Shown here one piece after another: positions 9,758 through 22,728 of a stretch of DNA of 64,000 bases. The stretch covers positions 31,634,245 to 31,698,244 of the forward strand of contig NC_081185.1 in NCBI RefSeq assembly GCF_029867415.1. The letters are read 5' to 3'. Positions within the stretch are counted from its first letter, which is position 1. The number at the start of each line of letters is the position of its first letter. Origin of the DNA: Vicia villosa (lineage: Eukaryota; Streptophyta; Magnoliopsida; Fabales; Fabaceae). The notes beneath the pieces were generated by a model. It saw nothing but the letters and a program-made list of their open reading frames with translations. It did no database searches and was not told the DNA's origin. The position numbers and the translations under genes are program-made.

Positions 9758-12700
9758 ATGAACCTTATGAACGGTAAATTAACCAACAGTGCACAGCCGA
9801 TTCCTAAACGAAGGTACAACAAGAAAATGGTCAATGTGGCCAGTGGAGGGGGAGATCAAGATCCCCCACAGGGGTCAGGAGTAGTAGCGGCAAATTCTAC
9901 GCATGTTTAGACTTCTACTCAAGGGGCGCAGAATATACCGGGTTCGACAGGATTTGCACCCATAGGTAGTTCCCATGCTGTACCCGAAAATACTTCAGGG
10001 ACTGTTCCAATCTCGAGTTCGACTACCGTGCCTCCACTCACAGGCGCAAGCGAGATACCACCTTTCTCGACAAACGCCGCAAGTCAATTGTTTACCCCAG
10101 GACCATCATCCGCTTTAGAAGGTTGGAGACCCAACAACCCATATGGAATGTCATATTCATACATGGTAGGATTACGAGGAACAGGGCCTACATACACTGC
10201 GCCTAACCCAACGACGTTTTCGCCTAATGTCGGTTCGATAGGTCGAAGCGCACAAAATACTGGTTTCTCTGCCCAAATACCTCCCTTAACCACCAGTAGT
10301 CAAGCGGCATTTCGACAGGAAATGGATGAAAGTAACCATGATATGTTAGGGGTCCTTGCTAGAGAATTGGGGTCGATCTTTAATCTGTTTGCAACAAACA
10401 TTGCCAGGACTAACCAAGAGAATGTAGAGACATATCAAAAAATATCGTCACAAATAGGACGAATGGAGGATTTCTTAGGAGTCCCGCAAAATAGGCGAAG
10501 AAACAACCAATCAACCTATCAGGAAGGGGACCCAGTTCTAGAACAAATTCGAACCGCAGTGCCGCCATCCAGGACAGCGCCAGTCGAACGAAACCAAGTG
10601 GTAGATTTAGAAACTCAAAATCAAACGACTAACGTTGTTCGACAAACAATTCCCCAGCAACAGCCTAGAGTAGTTGTAGTGGGAAGAGACGAACATCCTG
10701 GCGAAGTTGTGCATAGGGTTAGGAGAGATAATTTGGCAACAAAAAACATTCTCACTGCCATGATAGAGAGAATAATGGCTAACAATGGCCTTACTACTGG
10801 ACTTCGACGTCCAAACTACACGTCCCCCATACCCGAATATATTATGCAAACAGAATTACCAAGAGGTACCAAGGTACCCAAATTTACGAAGTTTTCAGGG
10901 GACACTAGTGAATCAACGGTGGAACACATAGCCAGATATTTGACGGAAGCAGGGGATCTAGCAGGGAACGAGAATTTAAGAATTAAATACTTCCCTAGTT
11001 CTCTAACAAAAAATGCTTTTGTTTGGTTCACTACCTTACCCCCAAATTCCATAGACGCATGGGCACACTTGGAGAGATTATTCCATGAACAATTCTATAT
11101 GGGTCAAACCAAGATAAGTCTGAAAGGATTGGCTAGCATCAAGAGGAAGTTCACGGAGCCTATAGATGATTACTTAAACAGGTTCCGTTTGTTGAAATCA
11201 AGATGCTTCACGGTTGTCCCAGAACATGAATTAGTCGAAATGGTTGCGGGCGGTTTAGATTATTCAATCAGAAAGAAACTAGATACCCAATACCTAAGGG
11301 ATATGGCCCAATTGGCAGACAGGGTTCGACAAGTCGAACGACTAAAAGCAGAAAGGCCAGAGCAAATAAAAGTTACAAGAAGGAGAGGGTAGCATACATT
11401 GAAGCTGAAGACGTTGACGACGAATCTTTCAAAGATTCATACAGCGTGGAAGAAGTCGAAATAGATCTAGCTGAATTAAAAGAAGCACCGCCTTATTCTT
11501 GCAAATTGCTCACCCCTTCCAATGGAAAAAATCCAGTAGAGAATGATAAAAGCGATAGATTTCCTAAGAAAACTTATACATTTGACGTCACTAAATGTGA
11601 CGAGATATTTGACTTGTTAGTAAAAGATGGCCAGATGATAGTGCCTCCCAATTCCAAAATTCCTCCGTTAGAACAACGGAAGAAGCGAGGCTTTTGCAAA
11701 TATCACAGTTTTTTAGGCCATAAAACATCACAATGTTTTCTTTTCAGGGATCTAATTCAGAATGCTATAAAGGATGGACGTCTGAAATTCGCTGATAAAA
11801 CCAAGAATCATATGAACGTTGACACAGACCCTTTGAGTGTTTCTGACACTAACCTGTGTGAACCACTTGACGTCAACATGGTGGAAGTATCTGAAATCGA
11901 TGTTGCTGAATCGGAGATAATTTCAACTGGAAAGCAGGCTACTGAAAGCCTAAATGACAATACAGTCTTCAATACTGATATTGAAGAATCCTTTGATGCA
12001 GAGATGACTGAAGATCTGAAAGGGAAAACTAGCGAGGCCACTGAAGACCTCAGGGTGAAACTTCAGCAGATACAGATTTCTGAAGCTCCTCCGGCAGTTG
12101 TTAACATGGTCAATGTTAGGCGGCCTTTATCTGAAATAGAAGAACTAGAAAAGTGGTTGATAAGGGAGAAAGGAAACGTTGAAATCCCACCAAGAGGGGA
12201 GAGTCTGAAAGATTATCTCTGGAATTGTCATGAGAAAAATGGTGGAAAAATGCTGATGTGCCCAAGGTGTTCAATTATGCTAAATCGAAGGGTTTAAGCA
12301 AATTTTGATAGGGCCCTACGAGAAAGAATGGAACAAACCTGGAGAGGAGGAAACCAATTGCTAAAAGTATACCCAAGGACTGAAGAAAGCTTAGTAGGAT
12401 TCTTGGTCAGATGTCACAAAGAAAACACTGAGGTTGTATTGTGCCCTAGATGTGGAGCAGTCTATGACGAACTACTAGCACGATCATTCGGAAGAGTATA
12501 TTTCTACATGGGTCGAGAAACTCAGGGACTTCGTCCCAACATGTATGTGTTTGATAACTGGACCCCGTCGAAGAGGCCTGACAGCCCGCACCCTAGAGCT
12601 CGAAGGGTCACATTCAAAATCCCCGCAGACATACCTAGGGATAGATGGATGCAAGTTGGTGCGAGGACCAACAAGTGGCGAAGTTGGGACCAATGGGGAA

Positions 12701-13548
12701 GAACTGTAATGGCATATAGGAAGCAATTTCAGACCTCAAATCGAGAGATGTACAGGTTGGAGAATTACAAAGGCAAAAATCCTATGTCTAGATCCCAATG
12801 GAGAAGGCACCAGAGGATGAAGAAGGCCCAAAGGGAATATAAACCAAAGGAGATCAAAGAGTCTAGTAGTAACCAAATCCCAACGCAGGGGGCAAGGACA
12901 AGTAAACCTCTAGTGGAACGCAGGTTATTCGATTCTGAAAATGAGAAAGAAGAAGAAAAGATGCATTCCAGTCCATGGAAAGAAGACGATAGGATGACAA
13001 ATGTTTTCGACTCAGACGGAGTATCATCTATAAACCTCAATTGTAATGCTGTGTCAGTACTCCCTCATGAGTTTAATCAAGAGACAGAAGCTGAAGATTG
13101 TGAGGAAGCTGATGCGGAAGAGATTGCAAGACACAAATTTTTGTGTCATTATGTGCTAAACAACGGGGCAGTCGAAGAACAGAATGCCTTCTTCGAGAGG
13201 CTTGATGAAGGTATGATAAACCATCTAAAACCACTCTACATAAGGGCTAATATTGAAAATGTTGGCAATAACAAAGTCCTAGTAGATGGGGGGGCAGCGG
13301 TGAACCTAATGCCCCAATTCATGTTGAAGAGAATTGGTATGATCGATACTGATATAAGGCCACATAACATGGTCTTGTCTAACTATGAAGGCAAAATAGG
13401 GCAAACTTTAGGAGTCATTCAAGTGAATTTAACTGTGGGTTCGGTCACAAGGCCAACGATGTTCATGGTGATACCAGCAAAGGCGAATTACAATTTTTTG
13501 CTAGGAAGATAGTGGATCCATGGAGTTGCTGAAGTGTCTTCGACAATG
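9758..13548 (+). pseudogene. gag-pro: Family B gag-protease polyprotein, disabled
   Basis: Translation from the ATG at 9758 aligns along its length with the copy at 47749-51870. Features in order are a Pro/Ser-rich N-terminus, a retrotransposon gag domain (about 10850-11350, with FVWFTTLPPNSIDAW), a CKYH...GHKTSQC zinc-knuckle-like motif (near 11694), two C-P-R-C zinc-ribbon-like motifs (near 12260 and 12442), and a retropepsin with active site VDGGAAVNLMP (near 13285). Breaks are an in-frame TAG at 9908, a frameshift near 11357, a TAA at 12295 and a TAG at 13510. The two stops at 12295 and 13510 replace Glu codons of the other copy. The product would be the capsid and its maturation protease. 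It ends at 13548 where a foreign LTR begins. Confidence 0.88.
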
Positions 13549-15130
13549 TGTCATACCCCAAAATTTGCCCAACATATCTATTCATATTTCAATCCATCTA
13601 ACTTTCAAATGCTCAAAGATACACAAGAAAGAAGCATGTAGTCTCTCTCCTAAACGACAGCCTCTAAATTAGGGTTTCTGATTTAATCAAGGAATTTGAA
13701 CTTCTGATACCTCAAGTGGATTCCATGATCTCTCATATGATTCAAAGTACCCTCAAGCCAAGTTGCAAGCTCCAGTTCATAGGATTGTTCAGTCAACTGC
13801 TCAAACGATCAATAATCGACTGGTTAACCTAAAAGTCAAACTATGGTCAAACCACAGTCAGAACTTCTAATTTTTGGTCAACATCCTCATTATGAAGTAT
13901 CATTCATCATTTGATCAAGGATTGATCATGATTCATCAAGAATAGATCAGAAATCAACACATTCAAAGGTTTCTAAATTAGGGTTTCATAGGAGAAAGTC
14001 AACTGAACTTTGACCGGCCATAACTTCCACATGGAACATCAAAATTTTTCCATCCAAAGCTCAATTTGAAGGAAATTGAATTCTCTACAACTTTGTCTCT
14101 CACATTCCAAGGCCAGAAATGCACCATTTGAGAGATATGAATCAAGACATTATAGGTCCTTTTAAAAGTCAACCAAAAGCCATCTTTTTCAAATGAAGCA
14201 TACATGAACATGGAAAACTGAATTGAGATGAAACCAAAAGTATCATTTAGAAGACATCTTAATCTTTCCAAAGAGTCCTATAACACATTTTTAGGATCCA
14301 AATTAAGAGAGATACGCATGATTAAAGTTGAGCAAATTTGGAGAAAGTGCATGAAGCTAACTTTGAACAAACTTAATTTTTCTTCAAGTGGGCCTCAATA
14401 TTTGAACTTCCCACGTGATTGTAAGCTTATGGGAGGCCCATGAATCAATTATTAATTATTTTATGATTTTATCCCATTTATCTTTGAATTTATTCATTTA
14501 AATTCAATTTAAATTAACAAAATCATGATTTAATAAGGAGAGATTTTATGAATCATTCTCCCAATATTTGATCAATTCAAATCATCTTCCTAAGGCCAAT
14601 AACACGTGGAAAAGGGCATGGAAATAGATTGCAAGCCAAAAGAAGAAAGATTGAATGCAAGAATAAAAAATCAAAGTTTTCTTCAATCAAATATTGATTC
14701 TTTCCAAATATTTCTAAACCTAATTCACCCTCTATATATTCTTACATCATTCAGCACAAGGGGACGAAATTTGGAAGAGAAAATAAGGGTTCAAGGTTGC
14801 CCAATTTCCAAGAGAGTTGCAAAAATCCATATTCCTTGTTGCAGCCACTCTCAGGTCGTTCCAATCATCTCAATCTATTCCTAAGGTATGGTACAGTAAG
14901 TATACATGATCCATAACATGTGAGAACACGTAGAATTCATGTTCATGTTTAAACATATTCATTGTTTTTTCATCTCATTTGAATATCATATTTTATAGCC
15001 TTCCAATTGAATCTAATGTGTTGATTGAGTTCTTGGCATGTATTACGAGGGATATGGGCCTTGGTTTCAAAGCTTTAACGCAAGAACAACAAAACACCAT
15101 TGTTAGGGCTCAATATTTGTTCACTTCGGG
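13549..15130 (+). repeat. Truncated Ogre-type LTR (5' portion)
   Basis: It begins TGTCATACCCCAAAATTTGC, the start shared by the Ogre-like LTRs here (54456 and 62820, with a variant at 26136). The stretch 13880-14260 aligns with 27730-28050 of the family A LTR, including the paired 'AGTCAACTNAACTTTGAC' region. A TATATATT box sits near 14732. The right edge is approximate: copia gag sequence is recognisable from about 15155, so the LTR and any downstream body are truncated. No ORF with a recognisable domain is present. Confidence 0.7.
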
Positions 15131-15154
15131 TTCCAATTTCTGGACCGTTTCAGG

Positions 15155-16022
15155 CTAAACGAAGACCTCCATTGGATTCGTGAGAGTCCTTTTAGTGGAT
15201 CTGGGTGTTTTTGATCTTTGTTTCACGCGTTTTATTTGAGTGTGGATGTTCGCAGGTTTGCTACGAACTAATATAGCAGAATTCACAGCGGATTTGAAGC
15301 AATGATAGCATCGAATGCAAGATATTTTGCCAGTGTAAGAGTTTTGCTGACTTTTTTCCTTCTTCTTGTCGAACTTACCCTCCTTTCGCAAGAATTTTCC
15401 TTTAACAGCCAAACCTTCACCAACAGTCGAAGTTTTATGCTCCTTTCGTTCGTTCAACATCTTAGAATACAAGGATGATTGAACTTCTTCAAAGGTTAGG
15501 GACTCCCTTCCATACAGGAGAGTTTCTTTGAAGTGAGCATGTGATAGAGGCAAAACGCACAATAGTAACAATGCTTGATCTTCATCATCGATCTTCACAT
15601 CAATATTTTCAAGATCAAGAATCACCTTGTTGAACATATCCAATTGCTCAGCCAACACTTTGTCTTCAATCATCTTAAATGAATACAAAACTTGCTTCAG
15701 GTCGAGTCGATTTACCAGTGATTTGGTCATGTACAAACTTTCAAGTTTCACCCAAACCCTGATGTCGTCGTTTCCTTTGATACTTGTCGTAGAACCTTGT
15801 CACCAAGGCTAAAAAAAATGTGTTGTGTGCTTTCTCGATCATGGCTGTCTTCTCTCTTTCTGTTAACGCAACGTCCATAGCCACCACTCCCTTCAACGCT
15901 TCCAAAAAACCAAGCTGAACCAGTAGAGATTTCATCTTCAAGCGCCACAGACCGAAATCGTCCACTCTGGTGAATTTTTCAATCTCATACTTTGTTAAAT
16001 GCATCTTCTCCACGCTCACCAC
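15155..16022 (-). pseudogene. gag: Ty1/copia gag (UBN2 type), frameshifted
   Basis: The minus strand encodes VDDFGLWRLKMKSLLVQLG near the N-terminus. After a frameshift near 15748 it continues with KLESLYMTKSLVNRL and an RKEHKTS linker, then a degraded zinc knuckle (CIRCYHCFKS, with later Cys/His lost). Gag packages the element RNA. The order on the minus strand, LTR at 16390-16030 followed by gag, matches a copia 5' end. The left limit is where homology fades into the Ogre LTR fragment. It probably belongs with the integrase fragment at 8218-8741. Confidence 0.83.
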
Positions 16023-16029
16023 ACCAATT

Positions 16030-16389
16030 TGTTGTGAAAAACGATGTCAAGAACAAAGTATAATAGGCATTTAGGGAAGACAAGAAGAACAACAATGATT
16101 GGTTATAACTGTTATTCTTTTACTTTCTCTTAAAACAAGATTACCAGTTACAAGAATAAAAAATAAACCTAAACTAAACTAATGGGCTTTTTCCGCAAGG
16201 CTCATTACACAAGCTAACTTAATAAACAAGCTAACTTAACAAATTAGGGTTTAAACACTAAAACCTAATTTAACATGCTAACAACCCTAGCATTTTCGAC
16301 GCCTGCATGCTAGACTCATCTTCGACTACAACATGCACATTTCGACACCAGCTACCCTTTGACCATACTAGAGTTCGATCCAATATCTC

Positions 16390-16390
<1 letters not shown>
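16030..16390 (-). repeat. 5' LTR of the copia element
   Basis: Read on the minus strand it ends TTTTCACAACA at 16030, directly before an AATTGG primer-site remnant and gag. The sequence contains GTCGAA blocks and a short U3/R. The outer edge near 16390 is set only by the start of the TA microsatellite and is approximate. The primer site is degenerate (TTGGTGTGGTGAGCG instead of TTGGTATCAGAGC). Confidence 0.65.

Positions 16391-16438
<48 letters not shown>
16391..16438. repeat. TA dinucleotide microsatellite
   Basis: This is an uninterrupted run of alternating T and A, about 48 bp long, at the outer edge of the copia LTR. Confidence 0.95.
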
Positions 16439-16440
<2 letters not shown>

Positions 16441-17280
16441 ATCAAATTACACTCGAAGAGTTACACTACGACGAGTTACACTCGTTCAATAACTACATTT
16501 TGAGTAAATATTTTTTAAAATTAACCATTAAATTGAAACATACTATCATATAAATAATATCTATAAAGTTTGAGATTAATCTATTTATTAAAATTTTTGA
16601 TGTTGGACTTACAAATACATAAACACAAGTTTCCGCTCACTTTATATACACATACTCTTAACTCTTAAGTCTCACATCTAAAATTTTGTAAAACATAATT
16701 AGTAGAGATTTATAACATGACTTTATATTTTACAATGCTTTTTGATGTTAGATAAAATATAAAAGATCTTGATGTTAAGCATTTAACAAAAATATGTTAT
16801 ATTAAAAGCATGTTTTAACATTTTATTTTAATTTTCAATATTTTTTAATAAATCTATTGTATAAATAGGCCGAGTTGTAGGCTTTGTTAACTTTTTAATA
16901 GCCTAAATCTATTCGATTTAGTTAAATAGAATTTTTCAAAGTCTTTAGTCTAATCATTTTAATAAACTAATTAGAAACTTATCATAGATTTCTATTATAG
17001 ATAACAAGATCTATTCTAATCTATTATAAATATATAAAAAGTAAAGTACCTGGAAAAGACAAGATAAACCCTCTGATTAAAAGTTATAATTAATCTAATT
17101 AAAGGGGTATTATTGACTATTTGAACTTTACTTGATTTATATGCATTTGGCATTAAATGTCGCTGATGTGGCACAACCCTATTTTTTTGTTGGTTTTTAT
17201 ATTATTTTAATTCTACAAATTTGTTCCAATAAACTCTTATTAAAGCGTACACGATAAATAATAACTCAAGATTAATGTTG

Positions 17281-18006
17281 GCTGCGGAAGGAAAACAGAC
17301 AACCAATACATTGAATACTTCACGATTTACAATACCTAAAATCCTTTCCCAAGATGCAACTAATACAACTCCTACCACCCTTGGAAACTCATATTATATG
17401 TTCACTGGGTTGTATGCATTCCTTGAGAAGTGAACACAGATGAAGAATGGAGCAATGGCAAACCATGATTTTCCTCTCATGTCAAGCAATTTTATTGTCT
17501 ATGTTATCTCTTCTCTAAAATATATCAAGCAATTTTCCTGTTATTTCTTCAATTTCGATATTATGATTTTGACCTAATTTTTTGTTGCGGTGAAATGGGA
17601 TTTCCTAATTCATAACCATTTGTTTTTGCCCTTATTTGATCAAATTCTGATGTGTAGTATATTCTTCATCTGTAGGCACAAGCAAAGAAAGCAGCCATAA
17701 ATGAAGTTACTGTAGGTTGAAGAGATGCAAGCTGTAAACAAAAGCTGGAAGTAACAGTAAGTTGTAATCTCATGAAAAATATGAAAATTTTAACATTTTT
17801 TTAATTGTTTTTTTTTTTTTTGAAAATTTTACTATTATTCCTTCAATTTGTAGATGATGAAAGCTGAAGTAGAAAAAAGTAGAAGGCAGAAAAAAGTAAA
17901 AGTATTCATCAAACAAAAAGTGTTGAAACCCACCATAAAGAATCTGAGACTGGTGGAAACATGTATAGGAGAAGAAGAAAAAACTTTGAAGGACAATACA
18001 CATTAA
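17281..18006 (+). pseudogene. Exon-like fragments, possibly captured host gene pieces
   Basis: Three short segments look exonic. The first, 17281-17430, is open for 50 codons in one frame and has non-AT-biased codons (AAEGKQTTNTLNTSRF). The second, 17676-17756, is bounded by TGTAG and GTAAGT. The third, 17854-18006, follows a TTTGTAG acceptor and begins MMKAEVEKSRRQKKVKV. The second has a stop in each frame, so any gene is decayed. No family is recognised. They lie upstream of a Helitron terminus, and Helitrons commonly capture exons, but a link is only inferred. Confidence 0.35.
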
Positions 18007-19642
18007 GCAGACGTACAAGGAAGCGAAAAATTTGAAGCACAGGCTACTTTGATTCCACTTTGGGATTAATATTACTGATTGTATCTTTGTTGGGTTAATT
18101 ATTATTAACAAATTGAGAATATATAATTCAATTGATTCCAATTTTTTTATAATCATTGGTTGTGTTTTGCAGTTAGTTTTATAATATGTTGTTGGTGTTC
18201 TACATGACAGTTAGATGGGAAAATCATAGTTAGATGGGAAAGGTACTTCTTTTAAGCTAGGAATTAGTTCTGGATTGCTATATGTGATTGCATCAACTAA
18301 AAATGAGGGAAGCAAGATGGTTGAGCTGCTGAAAGAAATGAGAATAATCCTTAAAAAAATGAAACGATAACTTCAAAGTAAAGATCAGTCAGAGATGAAA
18401 GGCGGTGAAAGACATTGAAAATGATTTCAGACCATTTTTATATTAAAAACTTATTTGCAGTTTTATCACATAAGTGTTTATTGTGAAAAACACTTATACT
18501 TATCAACTATAATGTTAATATATAAACTATAAATTTAAGAAATATTGATGGTGATGTACTAAAAAGACACTTTATATGAAGATATTTTTGTATGTTTTAA
18601 AACAACATTGAGAATTTTAATATTTTGATATGAATAATGCTTAATGGTACGACAAGTCTGATAGACGAATTTAAACGAATTAATAATTATCATTGGATGA
18701 AACATATAAAGATAATTGTTCTATTAATAACCATAGGATGAAACATTAAAGCACCAATGTTCTATTTTTTCACTTCTATATATTTTATTATATTCATTGA
18801 TTGATATGTCGTCATAATTCGTAGAGGCATGGGTCATGCTATATAGCACCGCTCTTTTGATATATGATTATAATTTGTCGATTAAATATTTTTAATGTTA
18901 TTAATATCTTTAATGATTTTGAATTTTATTAAACTTATTCTAGGTTTAAATTTTGTGAAATTTATTAATAATAAAAAAAGGATAAAACTTTACTTCTTGC
19001 GATAAAATTTTAAGATTGCTTTATTTCGTTTCACATGAAGAAAAAAGATTGTAATAATTATTACCGAAAAATATACTAATAAATATTTTATGCAATTTTA
19101 ATTAACTATATTTTTCCTTCCATTTTTAGGAAATGTTTCAAATTATTAAAAGATTTTTTTTGACTGAGAATTAATGCAGTTATTGCTTTTGGTGAAAAAA
19201 AACGTCTCGAATCAATTTTCTTTCAATTTTATAAAACTATATTATTTTGATTTTCTCTTAATTACACTTTTATTTCCTATTAAGTATCACTATTATAGGT
19301 TATTTTTGTTATTTTTATTATTTGATATTTTTGTTCTTTCTATTTCATTAGGTTATTGTTTTTGATTTGGTATGAGCAGCTAACACAATATAAATTAATA
19401 TTAATAATTAATTTTAATAATAAATAGCATTAATATTAATAGTTAATATTAATAATAAATATATTTTATTTCAGATTTTTTCATTCATAAATCAAATTAA
19501 ATATATAATTAAAGTTAACTATTAGAATTTTTGAATTATTTTAACGTAGTAATGAGTAATTATTAGAATTTTCAATGGAAGAGACCTATTCTTTAAATTT
19601 TCAATGTAGAGTAATAAAATTTATTTTAATATTTCACTTATA

Positions 19643-19744
<102 letters not shown>

Positions 19745-21315
19745 TATTAAATAAATATAAAAAATATATATAGTTCTTCAATAATTAGACAACTTGCCAC
19801 CAAAATAAATATATTGTCTAAATAAATAATTGTATTATTGATTATAAAATAACTATATTATTGATAAAAGACCTAAAAATTGCAAACATGTTTTATTGAT
19901 TTTTTTTTTAAATATGTGAAAAATATTACAGTTTATTATTATAAGATAAATAAGAGAGGGTACATTTTATTCCCTATTAGAATTAAATGCCTTATTTGTA
20001 AAAAAGTAAAATAAATTATTTAATTTTATAATATTTTTATTTTAATCTTAGGCATATGCAAATCAAACTTATAATAAAACAGAGTACACTTTTTAAAATT
20101 ATACTATTTATTATAAAATAACTATATTATTTATAAATGAGAATGAAATTAAATTTGAAGATGACAATATCATTTTATTTCTATAAATTTGAAAGTAAAT
20201 AAGTATGATTATTTTATAATTTTTCTTTAAAAAATATCGTATACTTGACTGTGACCAAAAATAAAGCAAAATACTATAATATTTGTTCACAAATCGAATA
20301 TAGTTAATCACATACATTATATATTTATTATATATCAATATACCATTTTTTTTGGACATCTCTACTTTCGCTGTACATCCTTATAATATTTTATATGACC
20401 GTCATAATTTATAATATTTTTTTATTCTTAATTTATGTATCTTTTTTATACATTTATTAACTATTATTATATTATATTTATTTACAATTTATAATAATAT
20501 TTCCCGACCCGTGTGAATGCATCTCTCCTGTTTGTAAAAAATAAAATAAAACATATTTAAGCGTAATTTTAAAACTGAGAATATGTTGATTTTCAAAAAC
20601 ATCTCTAAGAAGTTATTATGAACAGTTAATTTAATTTTTAATTATTATCATTATATATTATTATGAAGCATACTAAATTTTATATAAATTTAAAATTATT
20701 ATTATTAGTTACATTTTTTAAAAATTTATTATATTTTCATTTAAAATTATTCAATAAAATATCAAATAATTTACAAAATTTTATAAATTTTGTTGAGTTA
20801 AACTTCTATTATGAAATTTTATTAGATACCATAGTGTAGATATTCATTTAGCACTAAATTTGACGGGGAGCAGTTATATATTATAGGTTTGTAAAAATTG
20901 TAAATATGATATAATAAGAGATATTTAAAACTGATATTTAACGGGAAGCTTATATAAATTTTAGGTTTTGAAAAATTGACTAATATTTAAAGACTAATTT
21001 ATTCAAATCTATAGTTTTAAAATTAACCCATCTGGATTCAACTGAATTTTGTTAACTCATCTTGATTCACGGGTATATGTAAACGTATCTAAAAGATACA
21101 AGTGGTAGACGGATCATTTTAATGTCCAACTTTTAAATATTTTTCTTGCTGCTATTTTATATAATTGAAGTTAGATAATCGACTCTACGATTTATTGTAA
21201 ATACGATGCTTAAAAGTTTATGCATATATTTGTAACTATGTCAATGTTAACCAATTGAAGAATGAATTTAAACTTTACAAATGATGGTTTGATAGGCATG
21301 TGATGTGAATCCAGA

Positions 21316-21389
21316 CGGGACCCGTGCGATAGCACGGGACCCGTGCGATAGCACGGGTTTCTTACTAGTTCGCACGAGTTTCTTACTAG
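21316..21389 (+). mobile_element. Helitron 3' terminus with duplicated end
   Basis: The palindrome CCCGTGCGATAGCACGGG occurs twice in tandem (about 21321-21338 and 21340-21357). It is followed by TTTCTTACTAG ending at 21368, then T. A second TTTCTTACTAG ends at 21389. A GC-rich hairpin about 10 bp before CTAG (a CTRR end) next to a T is the hallmark of Helitron 3' ends. The 5' TC end was not located, so the element's length is unknown. Confidence 0.72.
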
Positions 21390-22200
21390 TTCTTACATAT
21401 AAGAATGTGAAAGTCGACCACCACCAGGTGAAGGTGTCAATATAAAAAATTTAGTCTACCTATACTAATTTTATTGAAAGTATTTAATAACACATGACAT
21501 GTTAACGAGGAGAAGGACATGCACTTATGAATGTAACATAGAATCTTACAAAAATCATGATGTGTTCCTGTTTAAAGATTTTTTATGTTTCACGCCTGTG
21601 TGTCGGTGTATGCAACAAAGCTGTACAAGTACAACGTTAATGAGAGGATTTTCTTCTTTTTAATTTTTTGTTTTCTTCTGTTTAAAGTATGGTTTTTATT
21701 TTTTAGTTAGAACAAAAGATTATAATAGAATATTGGCTTATCTAAAGGGGCCCGAAAGGATATTATATCAGAATTTTCTGCAATCTAACTGGGGCATATA
21801 ACGTAAATTGAAGTTTTTATAAATTTTAATATTTTAAATAATTTAAATAAAATTCATTAATTTTACAAAAATATTGTTTCGATAATTGTTAAATCTTTTA
21901 GGTTATTTTTTTAAAATTTTAAATGTTTATATCAAATTTTAAAAATTTAAAAATATGGATTAATTTGCAATTTTTCAAAATTTTAAAGATTAATTTGTAA
22001 ATTTATAATATTATTAAGAACTAATTTATAAATTTTAGATGATTTTGAAGTCAATTATAAAATTTTAAAAAATATGAAGACCAATTTAAAAATAATTTAT
22101 TTACATTCTAAATAATTTATTTACATTTATAATAATCAATTTAACATTCACATTCTAAAAAGTGAGAAAGAGAATTTAATTTATTTACATTTAAATTTTA

Positions 22201-22494
22201 GGGTTAATCAACTTTTTCGTCCCTTTAAATATTTCAAATTTCGTTTTTAGTCCCTTCAAAATTTTCCTTCAAGAAATTGTCCCTTCAAAATTTTTCTTCC
22301 GAACTATTGATCCCTAACATAAAATTTCGTAGCTAATCGGTGGCTAAAGTCGTAGCTAATCTCTAGCAAATTTGACGTCAGGGACCAATAGTTTAGACAA
22401 AAAATTTTGAAGGGACGATTTTTTAAAGGAAAATTTTGGAGGGACTAAAAACGAAATCTGCAATATTTAGAGGGACTAAAAAGTTCATTAACCC
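22201..22494. mobile_element. Mutator-like MITE with perfect 9-bp target duplication
   Basis: The ends GGGTTAATCAACTTTTTCGT and (reverse complement of the right end) GGGTTAATGAACTTTTTAGT are near-identical inverted repeats. The flanks TAAATTTTA at 22192-22200 and 22495-22503 are identical 9-mers, as expected for Mutator-type insertion. The element is 294 bp, noncoding and largely self-complementary. Confidence 0.9.
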
Positions 22495-22728
22495 TAAATT
22501 TTATTTAAAATTCCTTGAATTTAACTTTAAAAAAACTTTATAATTCTCATCATTTTAATAATTTTTTTATCAAACAATAAATTTTGGTCAAACTATTTTA
22601 AATTCTTTCAAAAATTTATTGTGTTACTGTTAAAATGAAAATGATAATGTATGTAATTTATCATGTCAAATAATATTCAAGTAGTATGAAATGATGATGT
22701 TAAAAAAGAAAATAGAAAATATGGAATT

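Larger units (their letters stand above)
8742..13548 (+). mobile_element. Tat-type Ty3/gypsy element, family B, truncated copy
   Basis: The element runs LTR (8742-9673), PBS (9677-9694), gag and protease, and is then interrupted at 13549 by an Ogre-type LTR. It is the same family as the minus-strand copy at 46205-52925: the LTRs align over their length and the proteins are close homologues. The 5-bp flank on the left is AGGGT (8737-8741) within copia coding sequence. RT, RNase H, integrase and the 3' LTR are absent. Confidence 0.85.

Noticed and set aside
16307..16553. Two overlapping ORFs with a YIYIYI repeat
   Set aside because: Translation of the TA microsatellite.
18640..18860. Possible 5' region of the Helitron
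   Set aside because: Style of sequence is suggestive but no clear TC terminus next to an A can be fixed, so no boundary was called.
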